Below are positions 1-17,367 of a DNA stretch of 64,000 bases, piece by piece. The DNA comes from Numida meleagris (Eukaryota > Chordata > Aves > Galliformes > Numididae). Location of the stretch: NCBI RefSeq assembly GCF_002078875.1, contig NC_034438.1, positions 22,953,030-23,017,029 of the forward strand, written 5' to 3'. Positions within the stretch are counted from its first letter, which is position 1. Every line of letters begins with the position of its first letter. The position numbers were made by a program, and so were the translations under genes. The notes below the pieces were generated by a model, which saw only the letters and a program-made list of their open reading frames with translations, was not told the origin of the DNA and did no database searches.

Positions 1-3000
1 AGTGTCCTAGTTTTGTGCTCTTTCCTTTTGATTTTTTTCGTCATCCATTTCTCTAATAGATGTTTAGAAGGAATTTAAGCTTTTCATACGGTGAAATACA
101 AATTGTTTTCTTAGGGGACTTTGTAAAGACTCTCCCCTTGGAAATTTTTTTTTCTGGGCTAAGTGGTTTCATCTCAATTACATTTCAGACTGATTACTCA
201 ATTGGATGGAAGAGAAGGTTTGATTCTGGTCACTGATTATCAATATGTGATATGCAAAATACAGTGAAACTATGACTTCTGTCCTGCCAAAAAATGTAGG
301 TTGTATTGTGAAATAACAAAAATAAATTATTGTGTTTATCTAGCAGGATAGGATAAGAATTTTTTGAGTGTGCAAATCTCTACTCTGTTTTGTGTCTTTG
401 ATTGCCTTGAGTAAGTAATTCAATAATTCGAGACTGGCTTCTGCAATCTGGGAACACTGTTGCAAGCTTAAGAATGGTCACATAGGTAAAATGCACAGTA
501 GGCTATGGAAGAAAAGCTGGTACTTTGACGTCGTCTGTCTTGAAACTAATGAAAGAAATCAGGTTGTATAGATAGCAGAAAACATTAATGTGCAGAAGAT
601 GAGCTTTAGTTTTAAGAGCTGTAAAAGAGATCATGGATGTATTTATGAAAATGTGATCTAGTGAATGCACCCTGAGGTGAAGAACAATAAAAGAAGCTAG
701 GTAATAGTAGGAGTTTCTAAGGATGATTAAAAAAGGAAAAAAGAAAAAATAAGGCAGGAAACATACACTCCACACTCACTCACTGACTCACTCTCTATCA
801 CCTCTTCAAAACGCTGGGGGAAGCAAGCCTTAGAACGTACCTGGATGCTCAAGCAGAAGTAGCAGAGACTAAAGACATCACCCAAGATACTGATCTAGAT
901 TATTGACAGAATGGCACTGAATATAGCAGCAGTGATGAGCAGGGGCAGAGAGGATGTTGTGGCACAGATGATGGAGTCATCTTGGACCATGGTGAAATAA
1001 TCTGATATAAGGAGACAAAATCTTTGTGACTGCGAAATGATGGGAGATCAGTGTCAAAAGCAGAACATTAACCCTCACAACTGTTGGATAGAGTTGAAGA
1101 CTAAGTGGACTCTGTCTGAGGTTATGCAGAAAAAAAAACCACCTATAAACACTAAGGGAAACTTGTAGTGTCTATTTTCATGGAAAAGGGTAAGGAAAAG
1201 TAGCTGAATTAAACAGCTGCAGTGCTGAATGAAAAACAGTGCTTCCAGCATCTCCTGGCAACCTGTAGGGTTTAGACAGATAAAAACAGATTATCACAAG
1301 AAGATGTTGTATAGGTAGATCATAGTGTTGTTCGTCTCCTGTGCATGCAGAAGGGAAGGTTTTTTTGCTGTTTGATTGTTTGCTTGTTTTTAATGAAACA
1401 GTGTTGGGAACGTAAGGGACATGTTTAATATTGGGAAAAAAAATCTCTAAGATAGTGAAGGCTAGCACATGGAAACTGTCTGTCCTTCATTGCTAATAAA
1501 GTTGAACAAAGGGAGAGTTTTGAAGTAGCTCTGAACATTAGTCCTGGATGTTAAGATTAGGCCATGGATGCATCTGATGTAAAACTGGCTTGGAGACTGC
1601 TTACTGCAATGTCTGTTGCAGGTTCTTAGCTAGTCACGCTAAAGTTTGAACTAATAAGCTCATCTTTCCCTCCTTTCACAAGGACTTTTCTTTGTATTTC
1701 AGTTTCTTCAGCTCAGTCTTAATCCTACTAATGTTCTTCATACCATTTGCAATTTTTTGCATCTCTACATATCTTCAAATGTCTCATATGACTGAAATAT
1801 GTCTCCTACTACATAGTATGTCTTCATCTTCAAATCTCTCTTTAAGCAGGAAGAAACACCCACACTTACTATCTGAACTTTCAGCACTGCAGCCATGTAG
1901 AATGTTGCCTGTGCCTGTTCTAAGATTTGATATCTAATTGTGTTAAAATATAGCCAGTTCTTTGTGTACATTGAAATGAACTGACCCTGAATTCTCACTG
2001 AGATTCCAGAGTTGCTTGAACTTAGCTGAGAAGCAGCAGCAGCAGAAATTTCACTTGTGTTTTAAAGCAAATGACTTCAAGCAAAAGTAATAATGCAGCA
2101 ACTGCAGTATGTGCTTTTACTTATAAACCTCTTACATTAAATGCAATCTACATATTTAAGCTACTGAAAAGATTATTACTGATCACATGCAGAGTGCTGC
2201 ATGTACCAGAGCACTGCACTGCTGCTAATAAGTTGCAAGGGAATATTTTAACAAATAAGCAGTGAAAGAATTTAAATATCTTGACATCTGCAAAATTTAA
2301 TGATAGTTTTAATAATTGTTCAGTCTGCTTTTGTTTGCACTACAGCACTGTAACACATTTTGAAATCAAATAAGCCTTTGTTATAAGTGGATCTTAAGAA
2401 TGACATCCTATGCTTGCTTTTCTGTCAAATCCAAATTCTTACAGTAGTATTCTTTTATTACTGTTCACATGGAAAAAAAAATGTGGCTTCCATTATTGTT
2501 CTCATGAAAGCTGTACGTAGAAAGCTGAGGCTTCAAATATACAAAATCATATCTTTCTTCTTGAACTTACTACATGTTATGCTGCATAAATCTGCCTTCA
2601 GGCTTTATGTTAGTGCTTCTGATTGACTGAGGAAGTGAAGCCTATGTTTAAGAAAGTTTAATAATTACAGATTACTGACCACAAGTGATTCACATTAACT
2701 AGGACATGTAAACTACTGCCAGTCAACAGCTACAGTTACAGGAAGTCAGAGACAACAGAAAGAGCAACACGTCGAAAGGGAAGAAAGAAAAAGAAAATGC
2801 ATGTCTCAGAAATGTCTGTGTGGACAGTGATGCTGATGAGTGGAACTGTGAAGTTAGGGGCTTCTTTCCACCAGTGTTTTTTTCTGCCCTCTGTACCTCT
2901 CTTCACAGGTGATTGCCCCTGGGGTCTCTCAGCTGCATACAGGGACTACATGTGGTTTCCTGTGATTCTCTTCAAGTGACCTTGAGTAGCTTGAACATTC

Positions 3001-4315
3001 TTAGTAGCTACAGTGAGTTTGGTTTATTAATCAAGATGATTTTGACAGAATTATGTTGAGAGTAAGCTCAGATGCAATTGTACCAGCCTTTGTTGAAAGA
3101 CTTTCGGCATCTTGCACAATCTGAGAGCTTTTAATTATCTTAACTCTTTAAATTAATTTGGTCAGAACCAAAAGAGGGCATCTTACTGCAACTTACAGCA
3201 AATGAGATGGCAGCCATTGGCTGAACTAGGACCTGAAGAGCTTCAATAATTTAGTGGTTCCATAATGCTGAGAAAGACTTGAAGTTGAATTTTTGAAGAA
3301 TTACTAACTCCCTTGTGAAACTGGAGGTAAAGAAAAGATGGGAGTTCTCAACTCACATATGTGGGTCATGTAGTAGTTGCTCAGAAGAGCAGAAGTATTT
3401 ATGAGGAAGATAAAACTACAGTTTTATGTGTGGTGCTTGGGGAGCTCATGTCACAAGATCCTATCATCCCCTCTTAGGTATGCCTATACTGGGAAACAGT
3501 GGGCAATCCAAGGCTAAAGCTCTGTTTATGGTGAAATACTGAATTTGAGCCAAGGAATCTGTCAGATCTTTATGAATTTTTCTTCTTTACCACTATCAGG
3601 AATGGAATAGGAAACCAGTTAACATGAAAAGGATACATTTTGTAGGATAAACTTTCTAAGAAATGACTGTTACTTACATATAGGCATGAAAACATTAGAC
3701 TAAAATGCCCACCAAGAGCAAGATATGCAATTTGACTGTTCCCTTTAAGTCTTAAGTTTTTTATGCTGTGAATGTGGGCAGCTACCTATTGAAAGAACTG
3801 AGAATATGCATTTGGGGACTGAATGTGGTCAGTAATGGCAGAGCGTTGCAAGAGGAGAGATTTCATGACTTCACGATTCAGGAAATATAATCAAAAGTAT
3901 CAGAAAGTTCAAGGATAAGGATGATGGTGTTGGAGAAAGGTTGAATCTTTCCAAGAGGAAATTGCTGGCAATCTTACTGAACTGCCATGGTGTCTCAAAG
4001 GTATATTGCAGTGATTAAGATAATGAGATCAGTTAGAAAAGGGCTTATTTTGGCATGTGGTTGGGAAAAGATGTCATAAATTTTGAATAAAATAATTTCT
4101 ATTACACAACAAATTTTAAGTGCTTCTTCTTGTTACCCTCTTGAATGTTACATTAATGGGGCAACATTAAGAAGGAGAAGAATATTACAAGTACTTCTGA
4201 AAAACACCCTAGTATTCTTTTATTATTATTTCAAGGAAATGTGTTCAGTTATAGCCAGCTTATGTCTTTTTTCTTAGATTTGACAATACATTACTCAGCC
4301 ATTGTTACTGTCACC
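1..4315. other. ARSB intron 4, no gene seen (part 1)
   Basis: AT-rich DNA in which I find no exon-like block, no recognisable protein and no clear interspersed repeat. It is assigned to the intron before the exon at 16120 by position; the intron's 5' end lies outside the window. Short open frames on both strands have no recognisable composition and I treat them as chance. Confidence 0.6.
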
Positions 4316-4764
4316 ATGGAATCATAGAATGGCTTGGGTTGGAATCAACCAAGGATCATCAAGTTCCAACCCCTTTTACCACAGGCAGGGCCACCAGCTG
4401 CCAGATCTGGTACTCGACCAGGTTTCCCAGGGCCCCATCCAACCTGGTCTTGAACACCTCCAGGGATAGAGCATCCACAACCTCTCTGGGCAGCCTATTC
4501 CAGTACCTCCCCACTCTCTCTGTGAAGAACTTCCCCCTGACATATAACCTAAACTTTACCTCCTTGAGCTTAAAACCATTCCCTCTTGTGCTGTCACTGT
4601 CTACCCTTGTAAAAAGTTGAGTCCCCTCCTGTTTATAATCCCCTTTTAAATACTGGAAGGCTGCAGTGAGGTCTCGTCACAGCCTTCACTTCTCCAGGCT
4701 GAACAAGCCCAACTCCCTCAGCCTATCTTCGTAGGGGAGGTGCTCCAGCCCTCTCATCATCAAA
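4316..4764 (-). mobile_element. CR1 LINE 3' fragment
   Basis: Read on the minus strand this is the 3' part of an avian CR1 retrotransposon. The + strand opens with the inverted CR1 3' end (tcatagaatggcttgggttgg) and continues through the complement of the ORF2 end: 'ccagtacctccccactctct', 'aagaacttccccctgacat' and 'gaacaagcccaactccctcag'. It breaks off near 4764, so it is 5'-truncated, as CR1 copies usually are. The reading frame is broken. It lies antisense to ARSB. Confidence 0.93.
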
Positions 4765-6287
4765 GATGTTAAAGAAGTAAGTATCAAGTAGAAAATGACT
4801 TTGAAATATTAATTCAGCAAGAATGTTCTCTGCCATTTCCCTGTCCTAAAGACATAATCCAGTGCAGAAAATCTTAAATTTATGGAAACTGATTAAAAGT
4901 GTTACTTGGATCATTGAAGGGAAAGAACATTCTTTATATAAACTTCATTTTCTCTTCATTATCTGTGTTTGCTTGTCACCATATTATCTTATCATATAAT
5001 ACCCTTCCTCCTCTATAAGCTTGTTTGCATTTAGCCAAAGCCAGAGTAGTTTTAGGGCTACCATAGGCTTGAACAATGCTGAATGTACAAATACAAGACT
5101 GATGCATTTTCCATCTTGTCAGGGTATATTGAATAAACATATCTGTTTCATTTCATTGTCGTCTTGAGGAAAAAGAAATAGACTACAGTAGGCAGAATGA
5201 TTACAACAGATTGCAAAGTAATTAACCTCTTTTCTTTTTTCTTTTTTTTTTCCCCCTTGAAGTTTAGGACTAGTATGACAAAGATTTTTGTTCTCTTTAA
5301 ATTTTCTTCTTTTATTTGTTTGGGAGAATTGTCAAGTGCAACTTCCATTTCTGTGGTGTATATGCTTTTTTTGAGAATTGCCTTAGGAAAGATACATTTG
5401 TTAAGGTACTTGCTGCCCTTTTTTTCAAATGTCCAGTATGGCAAGTAATAATGAAAGAGATCTGTTTTATTTTAATGTTTTTATGCCAGCAGATGTGTGT
5501 TTCTTTCTGGTTATGAATTGTGCCAGGATTTCCTGGGTATAGGTAGGGCCCCACGTGGGTAAGAGCTCAAGAAACTCCTGTCAGGGAAAAGTGATGTGAA
5601 AAACAGATGTATAAATTTGTCCAATTGCCTGAATCAAGTCATAGTGTTAAGGCAGTACATATGCCCACTTAATATTAACAAGGGGAAAAGAAAGACATCT
5701 GGACCCTGCAGATGAACTATAAAAATCACAGTCACACAGGAGTTATGCTGTTGCTAGATGAGCAACTAACAACTGAAATGCTCATGACACTAAATTGTGG
5801 CCCTGACACTCTCGTCATTTCAAGTGAACTTTTTAAGTCTCTGTTTTGTTTGTGGCTGTTCCTGAGCTGGCTGGAGAGTTTCAATGCTGATTAGTTAACA
5901 CTGGCTGCAGGAATTGTTGTTGGAATGGCTGACAGCTGTCTGCCAGCCTGTCTGCACAGCCTTCCTGTGCTCACTGCTGCTCGGCTGCACACTGCTATTG
6001 TTCATCTGGAGCCTTTCTCTTAAAATCTTTCCCAGCTGTATCCTAATATGCTAAACCACTTAAATTAGCTGCAGATTGCGCTGTTTATTTTGGGTAAGAT
6101 AAGTGACAGAGTGCAATCCTAACAGTCCTCCTCAAATAAACACAGAGGAAGAGGGGGTACAGGATATTATGATGGAAGATGCAGATTCTAGACATAAGCA
6201 GGAGGCTTTAATGCATGTAAATTGGATCATTTGTCTCAGCTGTTTGCATGTAATTCTAAATTTTGGCAGCTTCACAAGCCTGTCAGT

Positions 6288-6360
6288 TTTTTTTGTTTGG
6301 TTTTTGTTTTTTTGTTTGTTTGTTTGTTCCCCCCCCCCCCCCCTTTAAAGGAAAAAAAAA
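6288..6360. repeat. Low-complexity T/G tract, C15 run, then A run
   Basis: A (TTTG)-rich stretch passes directly into 15 consecutive C (6329-6343), then TTTAAAGG and a run of nine A. Such a C homopolymer is prone to length error in sequencing and assembly. Confidence 0.9.
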
Positions 6361-8975
6361 GTGTTAGGTCAAAATACTCTTCCTGAAACAATGATCCTCT
6401 AATGTTTGCAGCCTTCTCTGCAGTCCGTGCACACCTTAAAACTTTTGCTGCATCTGAATTCAGGGAAATCTCTGTACTGGACTGCAATCAGCAATAGATA
6501 CAAAGCTAGTTTTAGGCTGGATCCTGTTCTCACATGTTAGAATTTGTTCATCTTCTCTTACCTTCCAGCTGCAACTTGAACACAAAACCAGCAGGCCTTG
6601 AGTCAGGCTTTTTCCATATGTTTGGAAGTATAGGTACGTTAGTTTTGGCTAATTGGTGCTTATACAGAGTGCCTGTAGTACGGTAACAGTTCCCTGACTT
6701 CCTGCTTTTTTCCTCAAAAAGCTGCTATAAATGTGGCCTAATTAGATCCATTACATTTTTTTTGGATAACAGCACTACACTTGTCCTAAGTGAGTTCACA
6801 CTGCTTCCAGAAGCAGAGGAAGCAACCCAAATATATTCAAAATAAACTTATGATGTTCTTACTGAATGAATACACCTAGATGCTGCCAACTGTTGGACAG
6901 TTTCTGGCTCTTACAAGCTTTATGCTTGAAGTTTGGTGCTTCCTACCATACTCAGTCATTTATCAGTCCTATCCACTCCTCTGCTTATGGAGGAGTCTCT
7001 GTCTACCACATAAACCTCTCTCTCCTGCTTGGTAGGAGGACAGTGAGTGTACTTGAAAATGAATTGTGAATTTAAACAGTCTTCTAAATTTAATGTGCAG
7101 CCCTGATTTTAAATGAAAAGAGGGAGCATATGGGAGGTACTCCATTGTTCCCTTTAGCAAAGAAATAGCTTTCCTTCTCCTCTCATCTTGACAAAGGATT
7201 TAATCAGTTACTCAAAAATAAGAAACTGGAATGAGTACTATAAATTATTATTGACCATATTTGCCCTTCAAACATTTTGTGAATGTTTCATGCTAGATTA
7301 TATGCAGGTGATGTAGCCTTTAGCTGCAGGAGTATCAGGAGCTTGAAATATTCCTTTTTCCTTTTACTTTGAAGATACTTCAATTTGATTAAATATATTG
7401 AAATGTCCAGATCTGCATTATAAAATTAAACAATTATGGTTTAGGTTTTTTTTTCCCTTGTCCTCACTTTTAAAATACTGCATGGCTTTACACAAACCTT
7501 TCAAACAGAACTTAGCATGGTTTATGTATCAGACAGATGTTTGCTAGATCAACTTACTGCAGGGGCCCACAAGGAGAACTTTTGGAGTATGGGAGTTTTC
7601 TTTTACAGCTTCAGAAAAATTCAGCAGTTGAAAAATGTTGTAGGTAAGGCACAGGTGAAAAACTGAAAAAAAGCTGCAGCCTGTAAATGCTGGCTTTGAA
7701 AAGTACTGTCTGTACAGCTAGAGTATTTGGCAGATATTTTGTAACAGCATTTAGGAAATAAGGTATCTTTTGCAGAGAGCTAGGATTGTTAGAATGAATC
7801 TGCTCTTTACAATCTGTAATGGCACCTGTACATGATAAGCAATTGGAGGTGAATAGATATGTGATACCTAATTGCATGTATAATACCCTCTGTGCTTAAA
7901 CTTTCCCTTGCTTTGTGCTTATATATATATTACTTAAAATGTTTTTGTTTTTTTTTTTTTGGTGGGATCTGAATAGGATAATAAAGTGGTTACATAGTCA
8001 AAAAAGTTATTCACAGACATCACTTTTTTTTTTTATCAACTCCTTATTGAATACTTCATTTAAATATTAGTTGGTTATTTCTTGCTCTGTGTATATATGA
8101 ACATATATGCATACAGATGTGTTAAGCTTTTGGATGGCTACTTTAGAAAGTGAATGTAGGTGTCTAAGTGTCAATTTAAATTTAACATTTTTATGATGAA
8201 ATATGATGCATGTTGATGCTTTTAGATATAAACTGTTTTATACTTTTGTTACTTATTCCTAAAATTTATTTAAGCAGGCTTTGTTCCACAGAGACATCTG
8301 AATGGTCCCGAATAGTTTGTCCTAGTGGACTGTTGTACTGAAGGTTGTTTGTTTTTTGTTGTTTTTTTAAATTGTTTTTTTGCTTGTTTGTTTTGGGTGG
8401 TTTTTGGCGGGGAAGAGGAGAGGAGTCTGTTTAAGACTGTTACTTTTCTTAAAGGAAATAATTCATTATATGCTGTTTTTTTTTTTTTTAAGAATTAAAT
8501 TAAATTTTCCACATTGTTGGAGCATTTTTTATTCTGCAAATGCCAAAACCAGTTGTTAAACTTGTTATGATAATTAGGATTACTAACATACAAACTTAGC
8601 ATTACAGTTCTGCTATTGCAAGGTTGTATAATATATATTACAAATTTAAAGCCTCTGATTTTATCATTTTAAGAGAGTGGAAGGTTTAGAACATGTACAA
8701 GTTAAAGACGGTTTCTGTAAGGAGGCTTGTGAGTAGCTCCTTACTTGGAGTAAGAAGAGAGCAAATCTTGAAAAGAAATACTGGAATTAAAACTGCTTAA
8801 TAACAGCATCTAATACAATCCTGGATGGATCTGTGGGGAATTCTCAGGAAATCTTCTGCAATGAGCTCATCCAGAGCAATTTGCCAGTCATGTCAACAGC
8901 ATGGTGGGGTGAGGTTTAGCTCAGTTGTGGTCATGAGAAGAATACAATCACGAGACAGAAAAGGGTGCTATATTT

Positions 8976-9003
8976 AAAAAAAAAAAAGAGAGAGAGAGAG
9001 AGA
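8976..9003. repeat. A12 followed by (GA)n microsatellite
   Basis: Twelve A are followed by about eight GA dinucleotides. It sits about 90 bases before an LTR-like fragment. Confidence 0.9.
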
Positions 9004-9094
9004 AGAAACAGGAAAAATAGTAAGTTACTTTTCAGTAGTAGAAACAAGGTCTAGCATATTGGAGAAAAAGTAGATTAAATAGATTGCTACAGTG

Positions 9095-9310
9095 GAATTG
9101 CCAGGTCACAGCCTGAGCCAATGGTTGAGCACCAGCTGAGAAGGCATGGCTAACCCAGGGAGCTCAGGTGCAAGTAATCCATCTGAGCAACCAGAAGGAG
9201 TGGAGCCTAGATCCACCCTTCCTTACCCTCATTTAAGGGTTAGCAGCTAAGGGACCAGTATCCTTCTGGATAAAGATTGCACTCCTCTTGAGCTGTTGCT
9301 GGTTGTTGAA
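9095..9310 (+). mobile_element. Diverged LTR-like fragment, same family as 42868-43160
   Basis: This stretch is similar to the reverse complement of the insertion at 42868-43160. Shared blocks in the same order are 'gtcacagcctga', a 'ttgagnacc' block, and 'cctcatttaaggg' followed by a purine-rich block with 'aagggac/aaggga'. The CATTTAAGGG block could be a promoter-like element of an LTR. I cannot place termini or target duplications here, so it is a fragment. The strand given follows the orientation in which CATTTAAGGG reads forward, which is an assumption. Confidence 0.55.
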
Positions 9311-11072
9311 AGGGGTGAGCAGATTTTTTTTCTTTTTTTGTTTTCTGCTATTGCTCTATAGTATTTGTATCCCAATAGAAGGTTCTATCATCTTCTTTTG
9401 CTGCGCAGTTACTATACAACAAGTTATGTTGTTGCTTTTAAATAATGCATGGAAGAAAACAAAGTGTGGAGGGTGTTATTTAGAAATCTTTTAATAGCCA
9501 TTTAAGTCCCACAGAATAAGAACTGTAAATCTTTAAAGTGAAGACAGTTTCCTACCCTATTTGCACAACAGTACCTCTATTCTAGAGCATTAATTTGAGG
9601 CATGCCATTTGCAGAAGCTGGTAAGATGATGTTTGCTGATAGTAGAAGTCACAGATAAGCGGTTGCTTGGGCTATTGGGCCACATGGTGAGGAAAGTTAC
9701 TGTGTTGATCATACTATGCTTAAGTGTACTTTAGATACTCTTATAATGTTTTCCTACAATCCAAAAGTAAGACATAAAGGTCTTTTTATCATTTTTATAT
9801 AGTTTATAATTTCACTATATTGACAATAAGGATTTTTGTGCACTTGACTGGGGGAGGTTTATTTTCTTGAAACAAAACAGAACATTTAAACTGGCTTTAT
9901 ATATTGTTATAGTACTGTTTTCGTTTGACGTGCTTTCTCAGCGATAACTTTTGAACCCATTGATGCGGAATTTTGATAAATCTATTAATGCAACTAATAT
10001 TGCCTCTGAATTCGGTAACTACCTGTAAATTATCTTCACAAGGAATGTGCACAGGAGACTTAAATTCATGATCTTGGGAATATCATTAGTCAGTTCATTC
10101 AGAGGCCTTTACTTACACCGTATTTGATTTTTCTGTTGTCTAGAGAGGTATAAATGCCAAATGAAGCTTTTCCCATAATTTTTACTATCTATTGCCTGTG
10201 TGGTTTGTATTATGAAGTAGACTTGCTTCTGTTGCAGTGTCATTCAATTAAAAAGTTTGTCGAGCTGGAATTTATACATACTTAATTAGTTATTGCTCTC
10301 AGAATTGCTTTATTCCTGTTCTTTATTATCAGACTGTTAAAGAAGTTATATTCATTAAACTGTTTACTACTTGCATATGTCCCACACCACTGCATATATA
10401 TAGTGCACTCATCAAAACGTTAGGCAGCTGGCAAGACTTCAGAGAAGAGTTTGGGAGAAACAGAATGGTCTATCTGTTTAGTTTTGTTTACTGAGTTCTT
10501 TAAAAACTCTTGTAAAACATCTTTGACAGTTTACAGATTACAGATGTAGCAAATTAAATTCTTTCTTGTGTATACGATGGTGAATATTAATTAAAAAAAA
10601 AAAGTATATGAGGAAAAAAACTTTGTCCTTAATTTTTAAAGGTACAGATAAGATGCTTACTGTGCTTTTATTTTGCTTATGTTGAAAGGTTTTTATTAAA
10701 AAAAAAATAATAAAAATTCATTACCTTTACCAAAACCCACAATATTTTGAAAGACAAACATCCTGTTATACAAAGTTTTTTTGGAATAAGGTTTATATTA
10801 TCTGATTTTCATCCAGAATCTTTTGGTAGGAAAGTGCTATTTTTCTTGTTTCAATTTAGACCATTAAAGTGTCTTAATATGAACAGCATTGTACTGAGAT
10901 TGGGGGGAGAAAGTGATTGAATGTAAATAGGTTAATGACTGAAAGGATATAAAAATTGTCCTATGTGAAAAGATTCTGCTCTTGAAGGCATATTGAATAG
11001 TTGCTATGGTTAAGAGAATTATATATATGTATATGTTTGTTTGTTTACTGGCAGAAGTTATCATCAAAATGT
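9311..11072. other. ARSB intron 4, no gene seen (part 3)
   Basis: AT-rich, without recognised genes. One segment, about 9918-10025, keeps several CpGs unlike its surroundings and is listed as a finding. Confidence 0.55.
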
Positions 11073-11077
11073 ATGGC

Positions 11078-11586
11078 TGTCAACGGTTTATGGGCGTTAG
11101 GCCCGGTTCCGTGACGAAGGGGACAGGGGATCCACGGGTCCACGCTCCGGGAAAAGGGAAAAGGGGAAAAGGGTAAGGAGATGGCCCTGAGAGCAAAGAA
11201 CAGCGGCAACAATCTGAGGAGAGACAAACTAATTTACTAAATAAGATATCGGAATGCAAAACAACACGCTATAATACAATATAGTTACAATTTAAGCTGA
11301 TAAATCCAATACAGAGAGAGAGAATGTCCCAAAATCAAGGTAGGCCTTACTCTACTACCGACGATAAGACGGCTGGANAGAGACGGCGGAAAAAGGGACA
11401 AGGTCTCGTGATCTGCAAGTTTTTATACTGCGAGCTTCTATCTTTTCCCTCCGGCTGGAAAATGGTAACAAAGGAGCAAAGTACCGTGGGGACTGTAGTA
11501 GTCCTTCTCTTCTGAGAACTAGGTATGTCCACTACATGATGTTATGATGTGGAATACCAATAACCGAAAATCACAAAACCATGACA
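11078..11586 (-). mobile_element. Solo LTR of an avian endogenous retrovirus, perfect 5-bp target duplication
   Basis: On the minus strand the element begins TGTCATGGTTTTGTGATT and ends CCGTTGACA, the TG...CA ends of an LTR. The 5 bases ATGGC flank it exactly on both sides (11073-11077 and 11587-11591). No internal retroviral sequence is present, so it is a solo LTR of 509 bp, left by recombination between the two LTRs of a provirus. Many CpGs survive, which with the perfect duplication suggests a recent insertion. One base is undetermined (N at 11378). A diverged copy in the opposite orientation is at 55197. It lies antisense to ARSB in intron 4. Confidence 0.92.
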
Positions 11587-11591
11587 ATGGC

Positions 11592-16828
<5,237 letters not shown>

Positions 16829-17339
16829 TGTCCTGGTTTCAACTGAAACAGAGATGATTTTCTTCATAGTGATTGGTATGGTGCTGTGTTTTGAATTTAG
16901 GAAAAGAAAAATGTTGATAGTACACCAATGTTTGAGTTGTTGTTGAACAAGTGATTACAGTAGACCAAGGAATTCTCAACTTCTCACACTGCCCTGCCAC
17001 TGAGGGGGCTGGAGACACATAAGGAGCTGGGAGGGGACCAGGGCACTGACTTAAATTAACCAAAGGGCTATTTCATGCCGTATAATGAACAAAAAAAATG
17101 GTGGGAGTTGGCCTTGGGTGCTGCCACTGCTTGGTGACTAGCTGAGCGTCAGTTAGGAACTGCTGTGCATCACTTGCTTGTACATTTTTATCTGATTTAT
17201 TATGGTTTTTTTTTTCTGTCCCATTAAACTGTATTTATCTCAGCCCGCAAGCTTTATCTTTTTCCTTTTCTCTCCCCTGTCCCAATAAAGATGGATGGGG
17301 GTGACTGAATTACTGAATAGTCATCTGGGTTAAACCACA
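16829..17339 (+). repeat. 5' LTR of the provirus
   Basis: Begins TGTCCTGGTTTCAACTGAAA and ends AAACCACA before the primer-binding site, giving 511 bp with TG...CA ends. It contains a CCAATAAAG polyadenylation-type signal (AATAAA at 17284-17289) and a long pyrimidine stretch. The block about 16975-17180 is repeated at 21005-21265 in the 3' LTR fragment: both have 'ctgggaggg', an 'atattcc/atttcatgcc' block and 'gtgcatcacttg'. Because it is in the sense orientation it could in principle supply a poly(A) site within ARSB intron 5. Confidence 0.85.
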
Positions 17340-17349
17340 AAAGTCATTT

Positions 17350-17367
17350 TGGCACCCAACATGGGGC
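17350..17367 (+). other. Retroviral primer-binding site, tRNA-Lys(1,2)-like
   Basis: TGGCACCCAACATGGGGC lies ten bases after the LTR end. It differs from the usual tRNA-Lys1,2 site of betaretrovirus-like elements at two positions, both explained by CpG-to-CpA decay. This places the start of the internal region and supports reading the preceding block as a 5' LTR. Confidence 0.75.

Larger units (their letters stand above)
4765..9090. other. ARSB intron 4, no gene seen (part 2)
   Basis: AT-rich intronic DNA with homopolymer runs. I recognise no exon, RNA gene or dispersed repeat apart from the simple repeats at 6302-6360 and 8976-9003. Confidence 0.6.
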
